NCBI GenBank assembly: GCA_902801365.1
Contig: CADCHY010000005.1
Location: 1 to 64,000, forward strand
Source of the DNA: an uncultured Succiniclasticum sp.
GTDB taxonomy: Bacteria > Bacillota > Negativicutes > Acidaminococcales > Acidaminococcaceae
DNA length: 64,000 bases
Direction: 5' to 3'
A program made the translations under genes and the position numbers. The notes beneath the pieces are model-generated. The model saw only the letters and a list, made by a program, of their open reading frames with translations. It did no database searches and was not told where the DNA came from. Numbering within the stretch: position 1 is the first letter of the stretch; the number at the start of each line of letters is the position of its first letter. Positions 44,940 through 53,314 of this stretch are shown piece by piece.

Positions 44940-46331
44940 ATGGCAATCCTCGGCGCAGTACAGGTCCCCCACCCGCCCCTTATCCTTCCCGAAGTAGGTC
45001 ACGGGGAAGAAAAACGCATCCAGTCCACTATCGACGCATTTGAAGCGGCCGCAAAATTCATAGCAGATCTGCAGCCGGACACGGTTATCATTTCCAGCCC
45101 CCATTCCATTTTGTACTCCGATTACTTCCATATTTCGCCGGGTGCATCCGCAAAAGGAACCATGGCCCAGTTTGGCGCGCCCCAGGTCAAGTTTACGGTA
45201 GCATATGACGAAGAACTGGTCCGCGCGGTTGATGCCGCAGCAACACAGGCTGGCATCCCCGCCGGCACTTTGGGCAACCGGCAGCCGGAGCTGGATCACG
45301 GAACCATGGTGCCCCTGTATTTTCTCGCTAAATACTGCAAAACCTGCAAAATCGTAAGGCTGGCCCTCTCCGGTTTTTCCCTTAAAGAGCATTACCGGGT
45401 TGGTATGCTCATTGCGGAAACGGCGGAAAAACTGGGACGGAAGATTGCCTGGATCGCCAGCGGCGACCTGTCCCACAAGCTTACCAAAAACGGGCCTTAC
45501 GGTTTTAACGCCGCAGGCCCTGAATACGATAAAAAGATTATGGATGTGATGGGGAGCGGAAACTTTGCCGAACTGTTTTCCTTTGAAGATACGTTTCTGG
45601 AAGAAGCCGCCGAATGCGGTCACCGCTCTTTCGTATTGATGGCCGGCGCTCTGGACGGGCTGGCAGTAAAAGCAGAAAAACTGAGTTACGAAGGACCCTT
45701 TGGCGTAGGCTACGGTGTCACCCTGTTCACTCCGACCGGCACAGATGAAAGCCGTCACTTCCTGAGCGCCTACGACACCATCCGGGGCAGGATGAAAGCA
45801 GAACGGCTGGCCAAAGAAGACGACTATGTGAAGCTGGCAAGGGAAGTCATCGAGCATTACGTGAAAAGCAAGGGCGGCTACCTGCGTTCCCCGCAGCATA
45901 TTATCCCTGAGATGACGGCGCAGAAGGCCGGCGTGTTCGTTTCGTTAAAGATCCGCGGCGCGTTGCGGGGCTGCATCGGAACTATCGGCCCCATGTATGA
46001 CAACGTAGCGGAAGAGATACGGCACAATGCCATTTCCGCCTGCAGCCGCGATCCCCGTTTCACCCCGGTTCTGCCCGATGAACTGGAAGAACTGGAATAC
46101 AGCGTGGACGTGCTGGGACCCATGGAACCCATCAGCTCACCGGCCCAATTAGATGTAAAACGTTACGGCGTGCTGGTGACCAAAGGCAGCCGCAGCGGTC
46201 TGCTGCTTCCCAACCTGCCCGGTGTGGACACCATTGAACAGCAGGTCGATATCGCCAAACAGAAAGCCGGCATCCGGCCGGAAGAAAGCGGATGTGAACT
46301 GAAGCGGTTTGAAGTGATACGGCATTTCTAA
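44940..46331 (+). CDS. Memo-AMMECR1 fusion protein (AmmeMemoRadiSam proteins B and A)
   Basis: 463 residues from the ATG at 44940 with AAGGAG upstream. The N-terminal half (1-275) is a LigB/Memo-like class III dioxygenase fold (VPHPPLILPEVG, SGDLSHKL, CGHRSFVL). The C-terminal half (about 285-463) is an AMMECR1 domain (GVFVSLKIRGALRGCIGT, NAISACSRDPRF). In many genomes these are separate genes beside a radical SAM enzyme; here two are fused and the third follows 84 bp later. The joint function is unknown. Confidence 0.92.
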   Translation: MAILGAVQVPHPPLILPEVGHGEEKRIQSTIDAFEAAAKFIADLQPDTVIISSPHSILYSDYFHISPGASAKGTMAQFGAPQVKFTVAYDEELVRAVDAAATQAGIPAGTLGNRQPELDHGTMVPLYFLAKYCKTCKIVRLALSGFSLKEHYRVGMLIAETAEKLGRKIAWIASGDLSHKLTKNGPYGFNAAGPEYDKKIMDVMGSGNFAELFSFEDTFLEEAAECGHRSFVLMAGALDGLAVKAEKLSYEGPFGVGYGVTLFTPTGTDESRHFLSAYDTIRGRMKAERLAKEDDYVKLAREVIEHYVKSKGGYLRSPQHIIPEMTAQKAGVFVSLKIRGALRGCIGTIGPMYDNVAEEIRHNAISACSRDPRFTPVLPDELEELEYSVDVLGPMEPISSPAQLDVKRYGVLVTKGSRSGLLLPNLPGVDTIEQQVDIAKQKAGIRPEESGCELKRFEVIRHF

Positions 46332-46415
46332 ATCTTTATAAAGCAGAGAACCGTCCTGCAGGTACCGCCTTCACATTGTAACTTTCACCAGTTTTACTTG
46401 CAAGGAGTAACGATC

Positions 46416-47243
46416 ATGTCATACACCTGTCCCTACTGTCACCATCATTGCACTCTGCAGGAAGGGAAGACCGGTTTCTGCCGCGTCCGCACGCTGCAGG
46501 ACGGAAAAAATGTCTGCGGCAACTACGGTTTCCTGACTTCGCTGGCGCTGGATCCGATTGAAAAGAAACCGCTGCACCGGTTTTTTCCTGGTACGACGAT
46601 TTTGTCTTTGGGCAGTTACGGCTGCAATCTTCGCTGTCCGTTCTGTCAGAATTTTTCCATTTCCCAATACGGACGGGATGCCTTCCAGCCTGTGATCGCC
46701 AGGCCAGAACAACTTGCTGCCAAAGCGCTGGAACTGAAAAACCGGAACAACATCGGCGTTGCCTTTACCTACAATGAGCCGCTGTTAAGCTGGGAGTTTA
46801 TCCGTGACACCGGTGAACTTGTACATAACAACGGGCAGAAAAACGTAGTGGTCACCAACGGGAATTTTTCTGTGGAAATCGCCAAAAACCTGGCAGGCAT
46901 CGTGGACGCGTACAACATTGACCTGAAAGGCTTTACCCCGGAATGGTACAAAAGACTGGGCGGCAACCTGGAAATGGTAAAAGCCTTTATTTCGGAAGCA
47001 TGCAAAACGGCCCATGTGGAACTGACAACGCTGATCGTACCCAAAGAGAATGACAGCCCGGAAGAAATGGAAACGATTGCCCAGTGGATTGCCGGACTGT
47101 CGCCGGACATTCCGTTGCATGTGAGCAAGTTCTTTCCCCGCTGGAACATGGTAGACAGAAACGAAACGCCTGCCGCCCGGGTGTACCGGCTGGCAGACGC
47201 AGCGCGGAAATATTTGAAATACGTTTATACAGGGAATTGTTGA
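46416..47243 (+). CDS. amrS: AmmeMemoRadiSam system radical SAM enzyme
   Basis: 275 residues from the ATG at 46416 (AAGGAG upstream). N-terminal cysteines (CPYCHHHC and TGFCRVR) and the radical SAM motif CNLRCPFC in SYGCNLRCPFCQN. It is similar in layout to the PflX-like protein at 3.7-4.6 kb but belongs to the AmrS family. It completes the three-component set with the Memo-AMMECR1 fusion upstream. Confidence 0.92.
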   Translation: MSYTCPYCHHHCTLQEGKTGFCRVRTLQDGKNVCGNYGFLTSLALDPIEKKPLHRFFPGTTILSLGSYGCNLRCPFCQNFSISQYGRDAFQPVIARPEQLAAKALELKNRNNIGVAFTYNEPLLSWEFIRDTGELVHNNGQKNVVVTNGNFSVEIAKNLAGIVDAYNIDLKGFTPEWYKRLGGNLEMVKAFISEACKTAHVELTTLIVPKENDSPEEMETIAQWIAGLSPDIPLHVSKFFPRWNMVDRNETPAARVYRLADAARKYLKYVYTGNC

Positions 47244-47280
47244 AATATTACCTTAAATTAAATAGTGAAGAAAATGAAAA

Positions 47281-47326
47281 GACCTGAGCAAAACATTGGG
47301 AACCGTTTTGCTCAGGTCCTTTCTTT
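47281..47326. terminator. Terminator between amrS and fbp, related to the hairpin repeat
   Basis: A 14-bp stem GACCTGAGCAAAAC/GTTTTGCTCAGGTC (47281-47318) with CTTTCTTT behind it; the other strand has a TTTTCATTTTC tail. Its left arm and loop (GAGCAAAACATTGGGAA) match the repeat at 39577-39640. Confidence 0.9.
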
Positions 47327-47332
47327 AACACC

Positions 47333-49237
47333 TTATCTTTTCTCCATAATCTTTCCGTCTCTGTACGCCTTCAGCAGATCCGTCAGATCCGAAATCTGCT
47401 GTTTTAAATTCTGGCCGTTATCCGTATCGCCGATCATCACCCGCTTGGGTTCCATTTCCACCTGGGTGGTGACGGAGTCGATGTCCGCGTTGGTAGTGAG
47501 CACATGTTCAATATCCTGGAAGGGATAATGGGCTTTGATACGGATGCCGTGGGAATTGAAAATCAGCGTATAACCCGCGATGCCGGTGGATTTCTGGTAG
47601 GCCTTGCAGAAGCCGCCGTCAATGCAGATTTCCTTGCCGCCGGCCCGCACCGGCGTATCGCCCTTGGCCACCTTAACAGGTGTGTGGCCGTTAATGATGT
47701 GGGACTGGGGAGAGTCCAGACCGAATTCATGGAGCACCTTTTCGCAGATTTCCTTCTTCCGGTGCAGCTTGTAGTAAGGATCCTGTGGCTCCGGCCAGGT
47801 GCTTTCGTCGTCGATATAGCTGCGTTCAAAGGTCTTGATGGTACGCCCGGTCACCGGGGAATCAGGATGGATCCACATAAACCAGAAGAAATCCTGGTCT
47901 TCCAGCTTACGCCGACGGTAGCAGACGCGGCACAGGTGATCCACCCAGTCCATATAGGCACGGCCTTTCAGAGTTTTGCCCCACAGGGTAACGTCCCGGA
48001 AATTGCCTTCCTCGTCCATGGGCAGACCGCCATGGAACATCAGATTACCGTTCATAACCTTGTACAGTGACCCGTGGCTGAAAAAGAAATCCATATGCCG
48101 CTGCAGGGCTTCGCTGTTCATGAAATCCCACTGCCAGTCTTCAATAATCTTCTCTTCTTCCGGGGAATACTCATAGGGATGCTCCGGATCATAGGTGGGA
48201 AAGTCCGTAGTATTCATTTCATACTGCGTGCCGTCCGGCAGCGTGGCAATGCCTTTCACCGGATCGATCTTGTCGAAGAGCAGCCGGTCTTCCATTTTAT
48301 ATTCCGGATGGCGGAGCATGGCCTGGCCTTCCGCTTTGAACAGCATCACGTTGATCGCTTTCACAAGCGCGTTCTTGCTTTCGTCCTTACGGTAATTATC
48401 TGCGGAAAAGACCACAAAATCCCGCATACTGATTCCGTAACCGTTTTCCAGAATCTCCCAGTTATTATACCGGACATTGTTACGGATGACGTTGATAATA
48501 CAGGGGATGCTGCCGGCCGCTGCCCCCATCCACAGCACATCGTGGTTGCCCCACTGCACGTCCACGGAGTGATGTACCATCAGCCGGTCCATAATTTTAT
48601 GGGCATAGGGACCGCGGTCATAGATATCGCCTACGATATGCAGATGATCCACCGCCAGCCGTTTAATCAGATAGGTCAGCGCATAAACGAAAGGACGGAA
48701 GCTGCCGGTTTCCCAAATCGTATCCAAAATCTTGGCATGGTACACGTACCGGTTCTGATCTTCATCCGGCAGCGCGTGCAGCAATTCGTCCAGCACATAA
48801 CGGAAGCCTTCCGGCATAGCCTTACGCACCTTGGACCGGGTGTATTTGGAAGACAGCAGGCGGGCCAGCCGCAACAGACGGCGCAGGGTCATTTTCGCCC
48901 AGGTTTCCGTTATCGGATTGTCTTTGTCCATCATGTCCAGTTTTTCTTTGGGGTAATAGATCAGGGTACAGAGGTTTTTGCGGTCCCGGTCATTCATGGT
49001 TTCGGTGAACAGCATATCCACTTTTTCCCGGATGACACCGGAACTGTTGTTTAAAATGTGATAAAAGGCTTCGTATTCCCCGTGCAGGTCGCTCATGAAA
49101 TGCTCCGTGCCTTTGGGCAGGTTGATGATGGCCTGCAGGTTAATGATTTCCGTGATTGTCGCCTCCTGGGTGGGAAACTCCCGCGCCAGCAGTTCCAGAT
49201 ATTTTCTGTGTTCCTCTGTCTGGTTCTTCCTTTCCAT
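47333..49237 (-). CDS. fbp: Fructose-1,6-bisphosphatase, class 3
   Basis: 634 residues from the ATG at 49237; a GTG five codons upstream lacks a ribosome site. This is the Firmicute-type enzyme with a calcineurin-like metal core: MSDLHGEYEAF, GDIYDRGP, WGNHDVLW, INGHTPVK. It removes the 1-phosphate to give fructose-6-phosphate in gluconeogenesis, needed when cells grow on amino acids. That product is the substrate of NagB run in reverse. The leader has a predicted pseudoknot. It is monocistronic. Confidence 0.94.
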   Translation of the reverse strand: MERKNQTEEHRKYLELLAREFPTQEATITEIINLQAIINLPKGTEHFMSDLHGEYEAFYHILNNSSGVIREKVDMLFTETMNDRDRKNLCTLIYYPKEKLDMMDKDNPITETWAKMTLRRLLRLARLLSSKYTRSKVRKAMPEGFRYVLDELLHALPDEDQNRYVYHAKILDTIWETGSFRPFVYALTYLIKRLAVDHLHIVGDIYDRGPYAHKIMDRLMVHHSVDVQWGNHDVLWMGAAAGSIPCIINVIRNNVRYNNWEILENGYGISMRDFVVFSADNYRKDESKNALVKAINVMLFKAEGQAMLRHPEYKMEDRLLFDKIDPVKGIATLPDGTQYEMNTTDFPTYDPEHPYEYSPEEEKIIEDWQWDFMNSEALQRHMDFFFSHGSLYKVMNGNLMFHGGLPMDEEGNFRDVTLWGKTLKGRAYMDWVDHLCRVCYRRRKLEDQDFFWFMWIHPDSPVTGRTIKTFERSYIDDESTWPEPQDPYYKLHRKKEICEKVLHEFGLDSPQSHIINGHTPVKVAKGDTPVRAGGKEICIDGGFCKAYQKSTGIAGYTLIFNSHGIRIKAHYPFQDIEHVLTTNADIDSVTTQVEMEPKRVMIGDTDNGQNLKQQISDLTDLLKAYRDGKIMEKR

Positions 49238-49262
49238 AATACTTCGCCCCACCTTTCACTAA

Positions 49263-49313
49263 ATGTTCCGCCCCTTCTCCGGCGTCTTCAGGAACATCAT
49301 ATCGTTACGCCGG
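49263..49313 (-). promoter_or_regulatory. Predicted H-type pseudoknot in the fbp 5' leader
   Basis: Minus-strand order: CCGGCGT (49313-49307), 9-nt loop, ATGTTCC (49297-49291), 5-nt loop, ACGCCGG (49285-49279), purine-rich 9-nt loop, GGAACAT (49269-49263). The two perfect 7-bp stems interleave. The 3' edge is 25 nt before the ATG, next to the GGTGGGG ribosome-site region, so it could gate translation. Pairing is seen; function is inferred. The surrounding 49238-49474 holds no gene. Confidence 0.6.
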
Positions 49314-49474
49314 CAGCACCTACGGAGCAAGATAAATTGAGTACAACGTAATTTTTATTTTATTATATATATTATACATTAAATCTTGTTATTTGTGCTA
49401 CATATTTTTACGATTTTCAATGAAAAAGAGAGTCTGCTTACAACAGTAACAGGTATTAAAACCCATGGAAAAAC

Positions 49475-49510
49475 AAAAACCGGACGCATTCATCATGCGT
49501 CCGGTTTTTA
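49475..49510. terminator. Terminator after the 147-aa secreted protein gene
   Basis: ACCGGACGCAT/ATGCGTCCGGT (49479-49505) flanked by A5 and T5, usable on both strands. Confidence 0.9.
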
Positions 49511-49517
49511 TTGTGAA

Positions 49518-49955
49518 CTACTTATTTTCATTACCGAAGGTTTCAACCCGTTTCGCCAGACGGTCCAGCACCGTTCCCTGTCTGATAGGCTGCGGGTTAT
49601 ATTTCAGCTTGTCATACGATTTGACTGTGTTCAGATTTTCGTCCTGCACCGCGCCCTTTTCCATATAAGCAGTATAATCGTCATAATTAATTCCGTATCT
49701 GACAAACACATAGTGCATACCCTTGCCCAGCGCGTCATCTACCCAGGTGTACGTGCACACCCAAACCTTCTTCTCATTCTTACCGGGAACTTTTTCTATG
49801 GTAGTATAATCAAAAAAAGTACCCTGATAGTCCGTAGAACTGAGCCATAGCCATTTACTCTGATCCAGTTTGCAATAATTAGAAACCGGTTCCGCGCTGC
49901 ACACGGATGTAAACAACGCAACCAGCAACGCACACAGAACAAATATCTTTTTCAT
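49518..49955 (-). CDS. Small secreted protein of unknown function
   Basis: 145 residues from the ATG at 49955 (GGAGG 7 nt upstream). Sec signal peptide with cleavage near VCSA (residue 20). The mature part is rich in Tyr, Trp and Asp (KWLWLSSTDYQGTFFDY), with a pair of Cys. It resembles small periplasmic surface-associated proteins of Negativicutes, but I recognise no family. Monocistronic. Confidence 0.7.
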   Translation of the reverse strand: MKKIFVLCALLVALFTSVCSAEPVSNYCKLDQSKWLWLSSTDYQGTFFDYTTIEKVPGKNEKKVWVCTYTWVDDALGKGMHYVFVRYGINYDDYTAYMEKGAVQDENLNTVKSYDKLKYNPQPIRQGTVLDRLAKRVETFGNENK

Positions 49956-50038
49956 TGTCATCCCTCCAGGAGTTTTTAACTTACTGATATATTATAACAC
50001 ATCAAGCAAAAAAAGAAATTGTTTTATATCCAATATGC

Positions 50039-51223
50039 TCAGGACTTTGTCCCAATCACCCTGCAGCAAAGACCCGCGCTGGCCAGCAGCATGGCCGCAG
50101 CCAGGAAAAACAGCACGGGAATACCGAAACGTTCCGCGATAAAGCCTCCGAAAACAGCGCCGGAGCTCATGCCCACAAACTGGAAAGACTGGTTGATGCC
50201 GTACATACGGCCCAGAAATTCCTGGGGCACAAAATCTTTGATCAGATGGTTGACGGAAGGCATCAGCCCCGCCACCGCAATGCCGTGGATAAAACGTAAA
50301 GCGCCTAACTGCCAGGGAGCCGTGACAAAAGCCTGGGGTACGGACACTGCACAGGCCGTCAGCAGCGCACAGAACAAAACTTTCTGGGCGCCGATTCGGT
50401 CAGAAAGAGAGCCTAAACGGGATCCGAACAGAGCGCTTGCAAACCCGGCGCTGGAAAAGACCGCTCCGGAGATCAGGGCAATATGTTCTGATTCCGGGAC
50501 AAGGCCGGCAATATACACCGTAAGGATCGGCTGGATGCACATCAGGGAAAACTGGAAGGTAAAGGTAGTGACAAATACGCCAAACAACGCAGAAGGCCGC
50601 GGCAGGGAGGCAAAGGCTTCCCGGTTGGAAGTCTTCACTGCAGCCGTACCGGCTGCCTTCCGGGTCTCGTGGATTCCCATAATCGCCAGACTGCTCAGCA
50701 GGCAGAGCGACGCCACCACAAAATAGGTGTGGCGGAAGCCCACGGTCTCCGCCAGCCACCCGCCCAGCAGGGGACCGATCAGCGCACCGCTGATCTGCCC
50801 GGTGAAAAACACGCCTAAAGCCCAGCCTGCCCGGTGGACCGGCGATTCCGAAGACACGAGAGGTATTGCGGTAGCAAGGAATCCGCTAAGAGCTCCCTGC
50901 ATTAGGCGCAGCACAACCAGATGATACACATTTTGCGCCATGCCCATGCCGAAATTGATGACGGCCAGCCAGACGACGGCCCGCAGGCACATGATTTTCC
51001 GCCCATACCGGTCCGAAAGCCTGCCCCAGATAGGCGAAAAGATGGCCAGTGTAACAAAATTCATGGCGAAGATGATACCGGCCCAACGCGCCACTTCACC
51101 CGGATCTTCCACGCCCAGCGACCGGATATACAGCGGCAGCATGGGAGCCAGCTGGCTCATGCCCAGCGATGTGATAAACGCCGCCAGCGTACAGATATAA
51201 ACGTTACGTTTCCACCGTTCCAT
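50039..51223 (-). CDS. MFS transporter, multidrug efflux-like (MdtG group)
   Basis: 394 residues with twelve membrane helices and the MFS loop 2-3 motif GRLSDRYGRKI. The motif-C-like stretch GQISGALIGPLLGGWLAE is typical of drug/H+ antiporters. No regulator is beside it. The substrate is unknown. Confidence 0.9.
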   Translation of the reverse strand: MERWKRNVYICTLAAFITSLGMSQLAPMLPLYIRSLGVEDPGEVARWAGIIFAMNFVTLAIFSPIWGRLSDRYGRKIMCLRAVVWLAVINFGMGMAQNVYHLVVLRLMQGALSGFLATAIPLVSSESPVHRAGWALGVFFTGQISGALIGPLLGGWLAETVGFRHTYFVVASLCLLSSLAIMGIHETRKAAGTAAVKTSNREAFASLPRPSALFGVFVTTFTFQFSLMCIQPILTVYIAGLVPESEHIALISGAVFSSAGFASALFGSRLGSLSDRIGAQKVLFCALLTACAVSVPQAFVTAPWQLGALRFIHGIAVAGLMPSVNHLIKDFVPQEFLGRMYGINQSFQFVGMSSGAVFGGFIAERFGIPVLFFLAAAMLLASAGLCCRVIGTKS

Positions 51224-51330
51224 ACAGCAAGCACTTCCCGAAATCTCATCAATAACAAAAAAGAGTTCCTGTATTTAAATTATATCACTGTGACTTTCCT
51301 TTGTGTATGCATGATAGCAATACTTATGAA

Positions 51331-51371
51331 AAAACACCGGACGTTCCATCGGAGGAACTGTCCGGTGTTTT
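51331..51371. terminator. Terminator after the DUF3887-like gene
   Basis: AAAACACCGGAC/GTCCGGTGTTTT (51331-51371) with an inner GTTCC/GGAAC helix and T/A runs on both sides. Confidence 0.9.
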
Positions 51372-51390
51372 TTATTGTCAGTTTTTCAAA

Positions 51391-51846
51391 TCATTTTTTT
51401 GCAGGCTCGTTTTTCTGCGGTTCAATCGGGGATACCTGGAACGCTACTACCTTTGGCGAACCGTTTTCTTCAACAAACGAAACAAAAATCCTTGCGAATT
51501 TATCCCTGGACACGGTTCCAAAGTACACCAGTTCGTCTACTCCGCTGTAACCTTTTTGCAAATCGTATTGTTTATTCAAGAGAACCAGGTTTGCATTTTT
51601 GATTGTGCCGATCTGTTTCTTCACCCCGTCCTGGACAGTCTTGAAGTTCTCTGCTGTAAGTTTTTCTTTTAATGCCTTGCTAAAGCTTTTGCTGACCTGC
51701 GCATAGGTTGCCTCGCCGCCGGTAAGGGCAGCTACCAAAGCATCCGCAGCTTTTTCCTCAGCGCTAAACCGCCCTGCGGCGCCCGCTGCAAAGCAGCTTG
51801 CACTAATGGATAATGATAACAACAGCATCATTAAAATCTTTTTCAT
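51391..51846 (-). CDS. Small secreted protein, DUF3887-like
   Basis: 151 residues: Sec signal peptide (cleavage near CFA or AGA, residues 20-24), a helical part (AEEKAADALVAALTGGEATYAQVSKSF) and a beta-rich half about a YSGVDELVYFGTV segment. Size and pattern resemble DUF3887 domains. Function is unknown. GGAGG precedes the ATG. Confidence 0.68.
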   Translation of the reverse strand: MKKILMMLLLSLSISASCFAAGAAGRFSAEEKAADALVAALTGGEATYAQVSKSFSKALKEKLTAENFKTVQDGVKKQIGTIKNANLVLLNKQYDLQKGYSGVDELVYFGTVSRDKFARIFVSFVEENGSPKVVAFQVSPIEPQKNEPAKK

Positions 51847-51940
51847 CGTAACAAGTCCTCCAATTTTAAAAATTGTTATTTTAACATGTGCTTATTCAAC
51901 AGTATCAGGAGAAAACTGCTTTCTGCACTGTTAAATAAAT

Positions 51941-52017
51941 TGGTGCGCAGAGTGGGGCTCGAACCCACGACCTCCGCCATGTCAAGACGGCACTCTAACC
52001 AGCTGAGCTATCCGCGC
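51941..52017 (-). tRNA. tRNA-Val(GAC)
   Basis: The minus-strand cloverleaf has acceptor GCGCGGA with TCTGCGC, D arm GCTC/GAGT, anticodon arm CCGTC/GGCGG with loop TTGACAT (anticodon GAC), and T arm GTGGG/CCCAC with TTCGAGC. CCA is encoded (51943-51941). Confidence 0.96.
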
Positions 52018-52044
52018 AATACTATAGTATTATTATACATCAAA

Positions 52045-52077
52045 CAAAAAATCCCTGCAACCTTTTGATTGCAGGGA
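52045..52077 (-). terminator. Terminator after rpsI
   Basis: TCCCTGCAA/TTGCAGGGA (52052-52077) with T6 on the minus strand, ahead of the tRNA gene. Confidence 0.88.
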
Positions 52078-52099
52078 AAATTTTTGTAAATCGCAGCAA

Positions 52100-52492
52100 T
52101 TAACGCTTGCTGTACTGGGAAGCCTTGCGGGCTTTTTTCAGGCCGTATTTGCGACGTTCCTTTTCGCGGGGGTCGCGGGTCATCAGGCCTGCTTTTTTCA
52201 GTGCCGGACGATATTCTTCGTCAACCTTGCACAGAGCACGGCTGATGCCGTGACGGATAGCACCGGCCTGGCCGGAGATACCGCCGCCGATTACGTTAAC
52301 AAGAATGTCGTATTTATCTTTGGTCTCGGTCAGTTCCAGAGGCTGGTTTACGATCAGCTTCAGGGTTTCCAGACCAAAATAATCGTTCATTTCGCGGCCG
52401 TTAATGACCACTTTGCCTTCACCCGGTACCAGGCGGACACGGGCAACGGAAGATTTGCGACGACCAGTCGCGCTGTATACTACTTCTGCCAT
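52100..52492 (-). CDS. rpsI: 30S ribosomal protein S9
   Basis: 130 residues with the basic C-terminus [12 protein letters not shown] that reaches the P-site tRNA, and [19 protein letters not shown]. It follows rplM by 19 bp, the universal pair. Confidence 0.97.
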   Translation of the reverse strand: MAEVVYSATGRRKSSVARVRLVPGEGKVVINGREMNDYFGLETLKLIVNQPLELTETKDKYDILVNVIGGGISGQAGAIRHGISRALCKVDEEYRPALKKAGLMTRDPREKERRKYGLKKARKASQYSKR

Positions 52493-52511
52493 GATGTTTT
52501 CCTCCTCCTGA

Positions 52512-52949
52512 TTACCGTACGTTGATTTCTAATACTTCGGGCTGCTGCGCTGCATGGGGATGTTCCGGACCAGCGTATACGTGCAGTTTCTTGTAAATCT
52601 GGTCGCCCAGACGGTTTTTCGGAATCATGCCGCGTACTGCGATTTCAACCATGCGGACCGGATTATTGGCCAGCATGTCTTTTGCCAGTACAAAACGGTC
52701 GCCGCCCAGATAACCGGTATGATGGAAGTAGGTCTTCTGGGTCAGTTTTTTTCCGGTCAGCACTACTTTGTCAGCGTTTACGATGATTACATTGTCGCCG
52801 GTATCCATATGCGGGGTAAAGGTCGGTTTGTGTTTACCGCGCAGGACTTTGGCAACTTCCGCGGCCAGACGGCCCAGCGTTTTATCAGTGGCGTCCACCA
52901 CGAACCATTTCCGTTCGATGTTGGACGGGTTTGCCATGAAAGATTTCAT
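52512..52949 (-). CDS. rplM: 50S ribosomal protein L13
   Basis: 145 residues, full length ([45 protein letters not shown]). GGAGGG lies 9 nt before the ATG. It heads the rplM-rpsI operon with a leader of about 124 nt. Confidence 0.97.
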   Translation of the reverse strand: MKSFMANPSNIERKWFVVDATDKTLGRLAAEVAKVLRGKHKPTFTPHMDTGDNVIIVNADKVVLTGKKLTQKTYFHHTGYLGGDRFVLAKDMLANNPVRMVEIAVRGMIPKNRLGDQIYKKLHVYAGPEHPHAAQQPEVLEINVR

Positions 52950-52996
52950 TTCAATATCCCTCCCAGGATTATTTCTTGAAGTATTTACATAATAAT

Positions 52997-53032
52997 GAAA
53001 AAACGTGAATGTGATGATGAGTCATTGCATTC
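52997..53032 (-). promoter_or_regulatory. Attenuator-like hairpin in the rplM leader
   Basis: On the minus strand GAATG-CA-ATGA with TCAT-CA-CATTC (53032-53007) and a CTCA loop, then ACGTTTTTT. It lies about 50-80 nt before the rplM start, downstream of the promoter, so it may end transcription early, as in autoregulated L13 operons. Confidence 0.6.
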
Positions 53033-53079
53033 CCTGCATCGGGGCTAATCGAATTCGGGACGCAAAATCACGTAAATAT

Positions 53080-53108
53080 ATTTTAATCACTTTTGATGTG
53101 TTTGTCAA
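53080..53108 (-). promoter_or_regulatory. Promoter of rplM-rpsI
   Basis: On the minus strand TTGACA (53108-53103), a 17-bp spacer and TAAAAT (53085-53080). Confidence 0.85.
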
Positions 53109-53141
53109 CAGGATAGAGAGTATTTTTATAAAAATTTTAAA

Positions 53142-53301
53142 GGAAAAAACATCGCAAAAACGTTCACGATTGCTATTTCATGAATTCATGTGTCTGTGGC
53201 TTCGAAACTCGGGCTTCGCCCTCAGACAATCTCGCCACGACGGCACATTTCATTTCATGAAATGACGCAATCGTTCTCTATGTTTTGCTCATGTCTTTTC
53301 C
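53142..53301. repeat. 160-bp structured repeat with terminal inverted repeats
   Basis: The ends are imperfect inverted repeats: GGAAAAAACATCGCAAAAAC from 53142 and, inverted, GGAAAAGACATGAGCAAAAC ending at 53301. Inside, nested helices CGATTGC/GCAATCG (53167/53267), ATGTG/CACAT, GTGGC/GCCAC and GGGC/GCCC stack towards the middle. The palindrome CATTTCATGAAATG sits at 53251. The ends match the 64-bp repeat at 39577. It fills the 206-bp gap between truA and the rplM promoter; no gene is seen there. Confidence 0.6.
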
Positions 53302-53314
53302 TTTTCAATTTTAA

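Noticed and set aside
53005..53265. An 86-codon frame in the gap between rplM and truA
   Set aside because: It runs through the rplM promoter, the attenuator and the structured repeat, with no ribosome site.
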